Part shown: positions 43,518 to 52,030 of the stretch, piece by piece
Position numbering within the stretch: the first letter of the stretch is position 1
Layout of the letters: the number at the start of each line of letters is the position of its first letter
Assembly (NCBI GenBank): GCA_964625775.1
Contig: CAZVEH010000003.1
Coordinates: forward strand, 1 to 64,000
Reading direction: 5' to 3'
DNA length: 64,000 bases
DNA from: GCA-2786165 sp964625775
Lineage (GTDB): Bacteria; Pseudomonadota; Gammaproteobacteria; Legionellales; Legionellaceae
Notes under the pieces: model-generated
Told to the model about the DNA's origin: nothing
The model's database searches: none
What the model saw: only the letters and a program-made list of their open reading frames with translations
Position numbers and translations under genes: made by a program

Positions 43518-44336
43518 ATGGTCAAATCCACGGATGAGTTACCTGAAGATTCTAAGGAAAAAAAGAAGAAACCCAAACAACAGGCAGCCATTCCTACTGC
43601 AGACCATCAAGAATTGGACTCGTCTTCAGACTTACCTGCATTGGAAACACCTGATTCTTCTGAGTCTCTTCCCGGGGATGATGAGATGTCTTTTGTCACA
43701 TCTGATGATCAAGATCCTGCAGCAATAGCCCTGCAAATCAATCAAGGCGAGGGGGATAGCGAAGGGCTCTCGCTTGATTTGTTGGATGAAGATGATTTAT
43801 TGCAACAAGTCGCTGGTGTCTTTGTGTTATGGTGGCATTGGGCTTACTTCGAACTCTCAGTGGTGAGCCCTAATTTTCCAATTTACGCACCGCCTAAAAT
43901 ACTCCATCCTGACCTGATTCCTGGGACTCAAAACGAATTTGAGTTTGTGTACGATATTTGTGATCATGGCTATAAGTTGGTCACATCCAAAGGTTCGGAA
44001 ATGTATTCCGCAGGGATGTCGATGTGTAAACTGTTTTATACCATCGAAAAAATGATTTTTATTTTGATCAAACGCCTGAATGACGAAGGCATTGACACTG
44101 TTACTGAAGTCCAAGTGATGTTTGATGGACATCTTTTGGCTCAAAGAAAGGCATTTGAGTCGATCATTAATTTGAACTATAACGTGGTGGTGACAAACTT
44201 TGATCCAGGTACTTGGGGTGAGCGCTATTTGGAAGTGGTCAAGCGTTTGGCAGATCGTGGTTATGGCTATCCGGCAGAAGCGCCTCGCGAGACTTATAAG
44301 CTCCATAAAAAGGCTAGTGCACCCAAGAAATCATAA
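43518..44336 (+). CDS. hypothetical protein with acidic disordered N-terminus
   Basis: Not recognised with certainty. I start at the second Met (MVKSTDELPEDS) because the GTTGCG before the first one is no better than chance; the choice affects only three residues. Residues 1-105 are highly charged and disordered (KEKKKKP, SSSDLPALE, DEDDLLQQV). A compact domain follows from about 105, with VLWWHWAYFELS, EFEFVYDICDHGYKL, MCKLFYTIEKMIFILIKRL and TNFDPGTWGERYL. The basic end (LHKKASAPKKS) contrasts with the acidic start. It looks soluble and stands alone after the MITE. Function unknown. Confidence 0.7.
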   Translation: MVKSTDELPEDSKEKKKKPKQQAAIPTADHQELDSSSDLPALETPDSSESLPGDDEMSFVTSDDQDPAAIALQINQGEGDSEGLSLDLLDEDDLLQQVAGVFVLWWHWAYFELSVVSPNFPIYAPPKILHPDLIPGTQNEFEFVYDICDHGYKLVTSKGSEMYSAGMSMCKLFYTIEKMIFILIKRLNDEGIDTVTEVQVMFDGHLLAQRKAFESIINLNYNVVVTNFDPGTWGERYLEVVKRLADRGYGYPAEAPRETYKLHKKASAPKKS

Positions 44337-44430
44337 CATCGCAAGCGATAGGTGCTCTGATCATGATTGGTTTCCTAATCTATTCACGGGGCTTAATGTC
44401 AGCTAGCGAGTTGTGGGGAGTCGTGATTAA

Positions 44431-45249
44431 CTATTTTCTCGCCAATACCACATCAATCACATGTGTGTCCTGGTAAGGGAAGGTGAAAATTTTATTGAAC
44501 AAACGTTTGATGCGTTGTAATAAAAAATTCCTGGGCAACATACGAATGGATAAGCTATTCAGAAACCAGGTTCCTTCGATGCCAAACAGAGCTAACTCAT
44601 CAATATTATTCAAAGTAATTGGGATATATAGTCGTTCATGGTGGATGACTTCGAATTGATGCTCACGAAATGCCTGAAGCAATTCAGTCTCACCTGCAGC
44701 AACCGTGGTGTTTTTGACAACAGCTTTGTAATAATGCCCAACAATACTGCTTAGAATAGATTCGCGCGCTATAAAATCAGCCAAATGCCGTTGTGCCACA
44801 GGAAAAGACTCATACGTAGTGGTGATGATTGAAAAGTATCCGTTCGAGCGTGTGAGCATTTGTGCTTGTTTGAACAACACATCGATAGGGATATAAGCAT
44901 TGATAAAATGTGCCAATACCAAATCTTGACTGTGTGGGGGTAAATAATCTGTGGCCTCAGCAGCACTTGCTTCGATGGTATTCAAAGTGAGGTCTGTGCC
45001 AGCGCGTTTTAACATCTCTTCGGATACGTCGATGCCTGTTAAATCGGACAAAGGAAAGTGTTGTTTTAATTTGCGTAAAAAAGCACCGTCTCCTACGCCA
45101 AGATCTAGAATCTTAAAATGAGGTTTGTAGCCAATATCGGATTGAGTGATTTGCTGGATGGCGCAATTATGACTTTCTGTTATCGAACCAAAACAATCTG
45201 CTGTAGCATATTGGCTTGCGATCGAGTTGTATATCGCCTTCAGAGGCAT
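44431..45249 (-). CDS. class I SAM-dependent methyltransferase
   Basis: Cytoplasmic methyltransferase of about 272 residues. Motif I is ILDLGVGDGAFLRKL near residues 46-60, with the acidic residue after strand 2 in LTGIDVSEEML and the motif LVLAHFINAYIP. The opening AIYNSIASQYATADCFGSI resembles ubiquinone/menaquinone-type small-molecule methyltransferases, but the substrate cannot be told. I start at the third codon's Met (MPLKAIYNS). It is divergent from the sugar aminotransferase gene. Confidence 0.75.
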   Translation of the reverse strand: MPLKAIYNSIASQYATADCFGSITESHNCAIQQITQSDIGYKPHFKILDLGVGDGAFLRKLKQHFPLSDLTGIDVSEEMLKRAGTDLTLNTIEASAAEATDYLPPHSQDLVLAHFINAYIPIDVLFKQAQMLTRSNGYFSIITTTYESFPVAQRHLADFIARESILSSIVGHYYKAVVKNTTVAAGETELLQAFREHQFEVIHHERLYIPITLNNIDELALFGIEGTWFLNSLSIRMLPRNFLLQRIKRLFNKIFTFPYQDTHVIDVVLARK

Positions 45250-45583
45250 GCCCAATCCCTAAATTTTTTTTATTTGTGAAAGTATATCTTCAAATCCTAT
45301 GAGAATGCGAATTTTCTTTGTAGATTTTAAAATATTTTATGATATGTATGTTATATATAGGACTGAGTGATTTTAAATATCGCATTGTGCGCGGTCTTGA
45401 AGAAATGTCACCGGTTGTATGGTCTAATTTTTAGCAGATATGATTGACGAGATTCAGGATGATTGTTACCATCACTCCCAATTAAACTTATAAAGATTTA
45501 CGCAAAATCTGGATCTATGCGTTACAGTTTGTTTGGTTTGGATTCGAGTTTGTTTCGTAAGTCTGATTCATTAGGATACAGTC
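45250..45583. promoter_or_regulatory. divergent intergenic region
   Basis: About 330 AT-rich bases between the methyltransferase and the sugar aminotransferase genes. TATATATAGG (45351-45360) and nearby AT-rich runs are probable promoter material. No repeat or open reading frame of note. Confidence 0.3.
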
Positions 45584-46690
45584 ATGCAATTTATTGATTT
45601 AAAAACACAATTACATCACATTGAAGATCAAGTGATGGCACGTATCAAGAAGGTATTGGCACATGGTGCGTTCATTATGGGTCCGGAAATTAATGAGCTT
45701 GAAACCCAGCTAGAACAATTTGTTGGGGTGAAGCACGCATTGACTGTGTCCAGCGGAACCGATGCTTTGCTCATCGCACTGATGGCATTGGAGGTGGGGC
45801 CAGGGGATGAAGTCATTACGTCTCCGTTTAGTTTTTTTGCTACTGCAGAAGTGATCCTGTTGTTGGGTGCAAAACCTGTTTTTGTTGATATTGATCCAAA
45901 AACATATCTTATGGATGTTACTTTGTTAGAAGCAGCTATCACGCCTCGTACAAAAGCGATTATGCCTGTGAGCTTGTATGGGCAGTGTGTTGACTTTAAT
46001 GCCATCAACGCGATTGCAGCGCGTTATGAACTTCCCGTGATTGAAGATGCTGCTCAGAGTTTCGGTGCTTCTTACCATGGTCGATCATCCTGTTCGTTGA
46101 CCACGATTGCTTGTACTAGTTTTTTCCCGTCTAAACCATTGGGATGTTACGGGGATGGTGGTGCGTGTTTCACGCAAGATGATATGCTCGCACAACGTAT
46201 GGAAGAAATCCGTAATCATGGCCAATCTAAGCGCTATGTGCATACGCGTTTGGGATTAAATGGGCGGATGGACACCTTGCAAGCGGCTATTTTGTTGGAA
46301 AAAATGAATTTATTCCCCGCTGAAATAGGTATGCGTACCAAAGTCGCGCAGAGATATGCACAGCAATTACCCAAAGAAGTCATCAAGCCGTATGTCGAAC
46401 CTCATAATATTAGCGTGTTTGCTCAGTACACGATCCAAGTCCAGGATCGCAATCGTGTCCAGCACGCATTGCAAGAGCAAGGCATTCCAACGGCGGTACA
46501 TTACCCAATCGGATTACATCGACAAGACATACTCCAGTCGATGTATCCCGATCATGCTGTGTACCCGCATACCGATGCAGCAGCTGCTCATGTGATGAGT
46601 TTGCCCATGCATCCTTATTTAACCGAACAGGATCAGGATAAAATTTGCGAAGCTTTGGCCGATATTCTGAGTTACACAGAATTGGCTTAA
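45584..46690 (+). CDS. DegT/DnrJ/EryC1/StrS-family nucleotide-sugar aminotransferase (WbpE-like)
   Basis: PLP-dependent aminotransferase that converts a keto-nucleotide sugar to an amino sugar. MQFIDLKTQL at the start and VSSGTDALLIALMALEVGPG are typical. The PLP Lys is K184 in TSFFPSKPLGCYGDGGA. The sequence is especially close in style to WbpE/WlbC, which make UDP-2,3-diacetamido-uronic acids for lipopolysaccharide. 368 residues is typical. It is followed by the WecA/WbpL-like glycosyltransferase after 3 bases, so the two form an operon for surface glycan assembly; other pathway genes are absent from the window. Confidence 0.88.
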   Translation: MQFIDLKTQLHHIEDQVMARIKKVLAHGAFIMGPEINELETQLEQFVGVKHALTVSSGTDALLIALMALEVGPGDEVITSPFSFFATAEVILLLGAKPVFVDIDPKTYLMDVTLLEAAITPRTKAIMPVSLYGQCVDFNAINAIAARYELPVIEDAAQSFGASYHGRSSCSLTTIACTSFFPSKPLGCYGDGGACFTQDDMLAQRMEEIRNHGQSKRYVHTRLGLNGRMDTLQAAILLEKMNLFPAEIGMRTKVAQRYAQQLPKEVIKPYVEPHNISVFAQYTIQVQDRNRVQHALQEQGIPTAVHYPIGLHRQDILQSMYPDHAVYPHTDAAAAHVMSLPMHPYLTEQDQDKICEALADILSYTELA

Positions 46691-46693
46691 GAG

Positions 46694-47683
46694 ATGTTAA
46701 CGCTTGCCATCATTTTTTTCGTACTGTCTTGGATGGCTACGGGTTGGTACCGCGGTTATGCGTTAACTCATCGTATTTTAGATATTCCTAATCATCGCTC
46801 TGCTCATGCCGTCCCTGTGCCACGAGGGGGCGGCGTTGTTTTTGTCATCGGCTTTCTTTGCGTGATGTTTTATGATGAACCCGATCAGATCCTATTGCCT
46901 ATGTCAGCGTTAGGTATTGCTGTGGTGGGCTATTATGATGATACGTTCTCCCTGTCTGCCGGAAAAAGATTAGTTTACCATGTGCTCTTCAGCGCCCTGG
47001 CTCTATGTTCTTTAAGTGCTCTCCCAGAGATTCAAATCGGAATTTGGAGTTTACATTTCAATATATGGACTGCAATATTAGGTGTGTTTTATTTAGTGTG
47101 GATGTTGAATTTATATAATTTTATGGATGGCATTAATGGTATTGCAGGCTTCGAGGCCATCTGCGTTGCTTTGGGCATGGCCGTTGTATATGGTTGTTTG
47201 GGGTTACATTCGGCGATGTTTTTGCCCTCCATGCTCGCTGCTGGGGTTGCAGGTTTTTTGGTTTGGAATTTTCCCAAAGCCAAAATCTTTATGGGGGATG
47301 TAGGTAGTGGATTTTTAGGATTTCTATTTGGTTTGTGGTCTTTACAATCGGCCTATTTCAACCCAAGGCTATTTTGGTCATGGTTGATTCTATTGGGTGT
47401 GTTTGTGGTGGATGCAACCTGGACGTTACTGTGGCGCTTGGTGCACAAAAAACCTTTGCATGTGGCGCATGCGACCCACGCTTACCAACATGCATTTCGT
47501 TGTTATCAATCACATGGTCGAGTGAATTTAGCTGTTATCGCCTTGAATGTGATTTGGTTATGGCCCTTGTCGCTTTTGGTGGGATTGGGGCTGATGAATG
47601 GTTTAGTCGGTCTATGTATCGCCTATAGCCCGCTAATGGTTCTTGCTTGGCGATTCCGTGCGGGGCGCTCGAGTTCTACGTAG
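46694..47683 (+). CDS. undecaprenyl-phosphate sugar-1-phosphate transferase (WecA/WbpL/MraY family)
   Basis: Integral membrane enzyme (about ten hydrophobic helices, 329 residues) that starts a lipid-linked glycan by transferring an N-acetylhexosamine phosphate to undecaprenyl phosphate. Key segments are RSAHAVPVPRGGGVVFV near the N-terminus, VVGYYDDTFSL (catalytic Asp-Asp), NLYNFMDGINGIAG and MGDVGSGFLGFL. The overall pattern is nearest WbpL. Together with the upstream aminotransferase it points to an O-antigen or similar glycan whose other genes lie elsewhere. Confidence 0.88.
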   Translation: MLTLAIIFFVLSWMATGWYRGYALTHRILDIPNHRSAHAVPVPRGGGVVFVIGFLCVMFYDEPDQILLPMSALGIAVVGYYDDTFSLSAGKRLVYHVLFSALALCSLSALPEIQIGIWSLHFNIWTAILGVFYLVWMLNLYNFMDGINGIAGFEAICVALGMAVVYGCLGLHSAMFLPSMLAAGVAGFLVWNFPKAKIFMGDVGSGFLGFLFGLWSLQSAYFNPRLFWSWLILLGVFVVDATWTLLWRLVHKKPLHVAHATHAYQHAFRCYQSHGRVNLAVIALNVIWLWPLSLLVGLGLMNGLVGLCIAYSPLMVLAWRFRAGRSSST

Positions 47684-47723
47684 ACCCAATCTTAGTTTTG
47701 AAGTAGTGATTGCTAGCGTAATT

Positions 47724-49499
47724 TCAAAAAGCTATGGCTTCATGAGGTGGCTCTTTGGAGTGAACAGGATTTTCTATCATTTCAACTGAAGAATTATGGT
47801 TGGCATTACGTTTTTTTGTAAATACGCTAAAGAGGTTCAGCGAGACAAATTGTTCAGGATGGTTTTTTGTATGAGCAATGGCATCAGGCTGAACTTTATT
47901 CAACCATAAAGACGATAATCCTAAAGTTGCGAGTCCGGTTGACGCGGCAAAACCGGTTGCAACGCCATAAATGCCCATGTCAGTTTCTAAACCTAACACG
48001 CCAGATAACAAAATACCCAGAGCAATGGCACTACAAGACAGGGTGGATGCCTGTTTTGCAGCACCCAAAGAACGCAATTGTTGTAATAATTGAAAACGTG
48101 TTGCATCCAACAGAAGACCTATAAATATAATCGGAGCAATTGTTTTTATCGTATGGGTAAAAGAATGATCGTTGTTTTTTTGAATAGATAGCAACATATC
48201 CGGATAAGCAGCGAAGAGGATTAAAACGGGCGCAATATAACTCAACATGGCAGCTAGCCCAATCTTAGCAGCACGGCTGGCATTCTCAAATTCATTGCGA
48301 CCAATATATTGTCCAATGTTTTGTGAAGAGGTTTGTCCAAAAGAAATTTGCAGAAGCAATGTGAGCAAAGACACTTGCATGATGACTGAAAAAGCCGCTT
48401 GTTGTTCCACGCCTATAGCGCCTGCAAATACACTCATTGCGACGGTCATGGCTGTTTCTGTTGCAATAGATAATAAAATGGAGCGTCCCAAACCCCTAAT
48501 GATTTTCATTTGTTCAATGTGTTCAGGTAACCAAGGTTGGCGAAAATCAAAAAAATTATATTTTATAAATCTTGGAGAATATGCTAAATAAGCAGCGTAA
48601 CCCAACGATGTGGTGTAACCATCAAGACCACATCCTATCAAGAGACCCGTAGCGCCAAGATTCGGTGTACCAAATGCAAGATAGATGCTTAATGGCATCC
48701 AAAATGAAAAGCTTGCCAATCCAATGATCATGGCTGGTTTTGTTCTTTCAAATGCATAGAGCACTTGGTCTGTAGCGACACGCGTCATAATACCCGGTAT
48801 CGCAAAAGCATAAGGTCGAATAAAATCTTGTGCGATTTTGGCTATCTCGGAATCTTGGAAGAATAGGTGTGTTAAAATAAACTCTGAGCCAACCATCACT
48901 GGAATCATAAAGACTACCGAACTGGCGGTTCCTACAATCATACCATTTCTTAAAACACCAGAAATGATTTGACGTTTTAGGGGTAATAAAGAGTTTTCTG
49001 CATCTTCACTGAGTTCACCCCTTGTTCTTTTTCTTTGATCTCTGGCTTCAAGCTGAGTGACTGTACCGATATCTTTGGAAACACTGAGTCCCATAGCAAG
49101 TAAGGGTGCTATACCAACAATAACAGTAGAATTAATCACCGTAGAGATCAGTGTGACTGCAGCCAAATCCTGATTGTTATCATTATCTAACCGGCTTAAT
49201 AGGTAAGTGAGAACAACCATTTGCAAGCTGAAGGTATATGATGCAGCTGCTTGCCATGAAATTTTCGAGGTTCTTTGATAAAAATCCCAGTAGGCAATGG
49301 GTGGTTTTACTTCCGATGGTCGAATGTCAACCCATTCTTCATCCAGTGCCCCATCGACTGCTAATGACTCTTCTCTATAATCACTTGCTGTATCGATGCC
49401 TTCATGCGGTTGAGTACAAATTTGCGGTATTTTGTTTTTTTTTGCCAAATCAGCTGAACTCTCAATTTCGGTTGGCATATCACTTGACTTGTTGTACAT
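47724..49499 (-). CDS. MATE-family multidrug/toxin efflux transporter with long N-terminal extension
   Basis: Twelve predicted membrane segments in two homologous halves, as in MATE Na+/H+-coupled exporters (for example GIAPLLAMGLSVSKDIG, FIRPYAFAIPGIMTRVATDQ and GLLIGCGLDGYTTSLGYAAY in the first half; TSSQNIGQYIGRNEFENASR in the second). The 591 residues exceed the normal 450-480 because of an acidic, hydrophilic N-terminal extension of about 75 residues, a polar insert near residues 155-175 and a C-terminal tail of about 45. These additions are unusual. The substrate is unknown. It is a single gene followed by the repeat-rich region upstream of its start. Confidence 0.82.
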   Translation of the reverse strand: MYNKSSDMPTEIESSADLAKKNKIPQICTQPHEGIDTASDYREESLAVDGALDEEWVDIRPSEVKPPIAYWDFYQRTSKISWQAAASYTFSLQMVVLTYLLSRLDNDNNQDLAAVTLISTVINSTVIVGIAPLLAMGLSVSKDIGTVTQLEARDQRKRTRGELSEDAENSLLPLKRQIISGVLRNGMIVGTASSVVFMIPVMVGSEFILTHLFFQDSEIAKIAQDFIRPYAFAIPGIMTRVATDQVLYAFERTKPAMIIGLASFSFWMPLSIYLAFGTPNLGATGLLIGCGLDGYTTSLGYAAYLAYSPRFIKYNFFDFRQPWLPEHIEQMKIIRGLGRSILLSIATETAMTVAMSVFAGAIGVEQQAAFSVIMQVSLLTLLLQISFGQTSSQNIGQYIGRNEFENASRAAKIGLAAMLSYIAPVLILFAAYPDMLLSIQKNNDHSFTHTIKTIAPIIFIGLLLDATRFQLLQQLRSLGAAKQASTLSCSAIALGILLSGVLGLETDMGIYGVATGFAASTGLATLGLSSLWLNKVQPDAIAHTKNHPEQFVSLNLFSVFTKKRNANHNSSVEMIENPVHSKEPPHEAIAF

Positions 49500-49956
49500 G
49501 CTTCTAGCTCCTTTAAGGGCAAATATTGTACAAAAATTATGAGAAAAAGTAAATGCTATACTATATTTTTAATGCTTAGGAGTTGGATTTTTCGACATAC
49601 CCTAAAATATGAAATGTTTTAGAAGACTGTAAAAAAAAGTTGGGGACTCTCAATAAACATGTCGTCATTAAGTCGTTTGGAGGATCTAAAGCTGTGGCAC
49701 AGAGCAACTGCATCCGCGGGGCCTGAGATCCTTCAAACAGCTACGCTGTTTTCAGGATGACGTGCATCGAGGTACGTCGTCAAAACAAGAATAAACTCCA
49801 TAAGCATAAAAGAGCAAAGTTTGTATCATCCGAGATATCTTCCATTTTTATCTTTCCAATAAATATGACATGGAACCAATGATATAAGATTGGTATAGTT
49901 CTCGGCCATTTCCTCTACTATTTATTTTTTATTCATATATATAAGCCTTTGTAATA
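49500..49956. other. gene-free region with a small palindromic repeat
   Basis: No gene seen. At 49726-49763 the sequence GAGATCCTTCAAACAGCTAC then GCTGTTTTCAGGATGACGTG folds as a hairpin (AAACAGC/GCTGTTT core); it is the second member of the GAGATCC...GGATGACGTG family found at the left end of the window. The MATE promoter should lie within the first 100 bases. Confidence 0.45.
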
Positions 49957-50025
49957 ACTCGAGTTTAGCCATTTTTTCTAGAGCCGTTCGCCCTGAGGAG
50001 CGTGCGTAGCACGCGTCTCGAAGGG
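49957..50025. repeat. 69-bp inverted repeat, left arm
   Basis: ACTCGAGTTTAGCCATTTTT... to ...CGCGTCTCGAAGGG; its reverse complement recurs at 50455-50523 with only one mismatch. Its inner half (GTTCGCCCTGAGGAGCGTGC) contains the palindrome GCGTGCGTAGCACGC and is a typical dispersed-repeat sequence. The possible transposase frame ends just inside this arm. Confidence 0.85.
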
Positions 50026-50029
50026 CTCT

Positions 50030-50263
50030 TTAAGCGGCTAAAGTGAGCTGATAGATCAGAGAATTGATTTTTTCGTCTGAGCATTTATCTAAATCAAGCT
50101 GATTTTTAGACTTTGAAAAATACTGATTTGACCAAATTGAGCGCCTAACGATCGCCATGATATCAGAGAAAGTCAGCCCACCTTTATACCGGGCATACTG
50201 ATAATTTAGAGGCAAGGCGATACCAGCATGATAATAAAACTTTTCCAACTTGTTATACCGCAA
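50030..50263 (-). pseudogene. possible transposase C-terminal remnant
   Basis: A 77-codon open stretch starting with a TTG and without ribosome-binding site, ending five bases inside the left 69-bp repeat. The sequence KLEKFYYHAGIALPLNYQYA then GLTFSDIMAIVRRSIWSNQY looks like the end of an insertion-sequence transposase, but I cannot name the family. The upstream frame runs into an oppositely oriented GIY-YIG fragment, so only a C-terminal piece remains. The surrounding long inverted repeat supports a mobile origin. Confidence 0.45.
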
Positions 50264-50427
50264 CCAGATTACCCGTTAAACTTGCATATTCAGAACAATA
50301 TCCTAGTAGGATCGAAGCCTTGCGAGCTGAGAAACAAATTCAAGGATGGAGCAGGAAAAAGAAAGCAGCGCTGATCTCGGGTAACTGGGAAAAACTATCT
50401 TACTTGGCTCGACGAAAGAAAAAATAA
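50254..50427 (+). pseudogene. GIY-YIG endonuclease remnant (second, different type)
   Basis: In the + frame, YTATRLPVKLAYSEQYPSRI then EALRAEKQIQGWSRKKKAAL and GNWEKLSYLARRKKK-stop is the C-terminal half of a GIY-YIG nuclease of the type with QIKGWSRKKKEALI. The N-terminal catalytic part is missing; it overlaps tail-less with the opposite transposase-like fragment around 50254-50263. It differs in sequence type from the remnant at 8064-8330. Confidence 0.7.
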
Positions 50428-50454
50428 TTTTTATGTTTTCTGTTCAAGATCCAA

Positions 50455-50523
50455 CCCTTCGAGACGCGTGCTACGCACGCTCCTCAGGGCGAACGGTTCT
50501 AGAAAAAATGGCTAAACTCGAGT
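50455..50523. repeat. 69-bp inverted repeat, right arm
   Basis: Near-perfect reverse complement (68 of 69 positions) of 49957-50025. Together the arms enclose 429 bp with two decayed gene fragments. AATA occurs directly outside both arms (49953-49956 region and 50524-50527), which is too short to be a convincing target duplication. Confidence 0.85.
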
Positions 50524-50854
50524 AATAAGGGATGAATTCATAATAAATTGAATATTCAAACAAAACCTTTAAAACATAGGTGGCATTTCATGGAGAGAGC
50601 TTACTGTGTCCTCCAACAATACTTTTTAGATACAACAGTCTCGTATTTATAGAGTTTGGATTTAAGACAGGTCCATGTTGATTCTCAGACTTATTTATAA
50701 GATCTATTGATGATAGAGTTTGAAGGCAATTGTGTTGCTTAAAGCCATTGTGCATCTGTGTTATTTTAACTTAATTGTGTTCTAGGTCGAGTCGTCATTA
50801 TTAGCTTTTAACTGACGATACGCCCTAGAAATTAGTTCATCCCTCTGGTCCTTG
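50524..50854. other. AT-rich region without visible features
   Basis: About 330 bases with no open frame, hairpin or repeat that I can support. It separates the inverted-repeat structure from the 3' end of the Cys-rich gene. Confidence 0.3.
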
Positions 50855-51118
50855 TTATTCACATGCCGCGTCAATATTGCAGTTGCAATCAGATCCACCA
50901 TCTCCAAGAGTACTCATAATGTTGCAAGTAGTATACCCTGTGGTTTCTACAGTCGTCGATTGCCAGCAGGGGCACGGGCTATTCATGTCTTTAGTATTGT
51001 ACGATGGACTTCCTGTGCCACAAAATTTGTTGCTAGTATTTGAATAGCATTGAATATCATCTGATGCGAAGCAGATGTTAGTTAGCAGTAAGCAGATCAT
51101 TAACATTAGAATTTTCAT
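50855..51118 (-). CDS. small Cys-rich secreted protein, 87 aa
   Basis: The signal peptide MKILMLMICLLLTNICFAS is preceded by a GGAGAATAAAC ribosome-binding site. The mature part of about 69 residues has ten Cys (DIQCYSN, KFCGTG, PCPCWQS, YTTCN, SDCNCNIDAACE). The C-terminal pattern GxGxSDCxCN-type resembles the ending GKNGKSDCRCVV of the broken gene at 37622-37942, so both probably belong to one loosely conserved group. Multiple disulphides suggest a stable extracellular or periplasmic peptide. No family is recognised. Confidence 0.7.
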   Translation of the reverse strand: MKILMLMICLLLTNICFASDDIQCYSNTSNKFCGTGSPSYNTKDMNSPCPCWQSTTVETTGYTTCNIMSTLGDGGSDCNCNIDAACE

Positions 51119-51613
51119 GTTTATTCTCCTGTAGTTTATCGTGTAAGCATAAGTTTTTAAACGGTAAAATATGCGTTCTTAGTTTTACTGTATTAGCATA
51201 CTGGTGTAGCACCTGATTGAGATGTTTTCCAGGTCAAGTAGATTATCAACAAGCTTGCACCGACAAATAGTTTGTCACTATGATCATAAGGCGAATTTTG
51301 CTCCTGCATGGTATTCGTTTCATCCAATCTCCTTTTGATTAGTTTTCTATACATTAATGATTATTAATGCATAGAAAATAAGAAGTCAAATAATCTCACA
51401 AGATAATATGTATTATAATGAAAGGCTCAGTGTTTTTTTTGATACGATGGCATAAAAATTATTAAGAAAATTTAGAGCAAATTATCGTTAGAGTTTTGAA
51501 AAAGGAAGTAGAGCGATATGAGTCTTGTCAATTTGTAAGCCCAGTATCTTACGTATAGGTCCAAACTTAGCAAATCCTAGCTGTTCTTATTTTGGCTTAA
51601 TTTTTACCAATTA
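51119..51613. other. AT-rich intergenic region
   Basis: Nearly 500 bases between the Cys-rich gene and the csrA promoter. It should hold the Cys-rich gene promoter near its left end. An inverted ATTAATGCAT-type segment is seen around 51354-51374 (CATTAATGATTATTAATG). No open frame. Confidence 0.3.
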
Positions 51614-51646
51614 CTTAAGGTTCCCTTAAGAATTGATCGGTATAAT
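51614..51646 (+). promoter_or_regulatory. csrA promoter with a perfect palindrome over the -35 region
   Basis: CTTAAGG-TTC-CCTTAAG (51614-51630) is a perfect 7-3-7 palindrome. TATAAT follows at 51641-51646; with normal spacing the -35 hexamer would fall within the palindrome, which lacks a TTGACA match. This suggests a promoter that needs an activator or is blocked by a repressor binding the palindrome. The csrA ATG is 83 bases downstream of the -10. Confidence 0.5.
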
Positions 51647-51728
51647 GGTAGGCGACGGATATTTATTAGAGAAAACATATAATTGGTAGCCATACACATA
51701 TCGTGGCTGTTCATGAGGGAGATGTATT

Positions 51729-51929
51729 ATGTTAATTTTAACAAGACGTATTGGAGAGACACTCATCGTTGGTGATGATGTCAATATTACGGTATTGGGT
51801 GTGAAGGGCAATCAAGTTCGTTTGGGTATTAATGCACCTAAAGATGTGTCTGTGCATCGTGAAGAAATTTATTTGCGAATTCAACAAGAAAAACAAGACA
51901 CTGATGTTGAAGTAGTAGACGCGGTTTGA
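51729..51929 (+). CDS. csrA: carbon storage regulator CsrA
   Basis: RNA-binding dimer that represses or activates translation by covering GGA-containing ribosome-binding sites. MLILTRRIGETLIVGDDVNI is the canonical start and VRLGINAPKDVSVHREEIY the canonical core, including the RNA-contacting Leu4, Arg6 and Arg44-type positions. 66 residues is normal. A GAGGGAGATGT site precedes the ATG; the GGA in it could allow autoregulation. In Legionella and Coxiella several csrA paralogues control the replicative/transmissive switch, so others may exist elsewhere. Confidence 0.96.
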   Translation: MLILTRRIGETLIVGDDVNITVLGVKGNQVRLGINAPKDVSVHREEIYLRIQQEKQDTDVEVVDAV

Positions 51930-52030
51930 TCCACTGCTTTATTCAAGTGCTTTATGGTCAAAATAAACCGGGCTCATTGTAGTTAGCCAATCATCCTGAA
52001 TCATGTGAGTTTCAGGATGATTGATCTTAT

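Noticed and set aside
49957..50523. Intact insertion sequence
   Set aside because: The enclosed frames are only C-terminal fragments in opposite orientation and no convincing target duplication flanks the arms.
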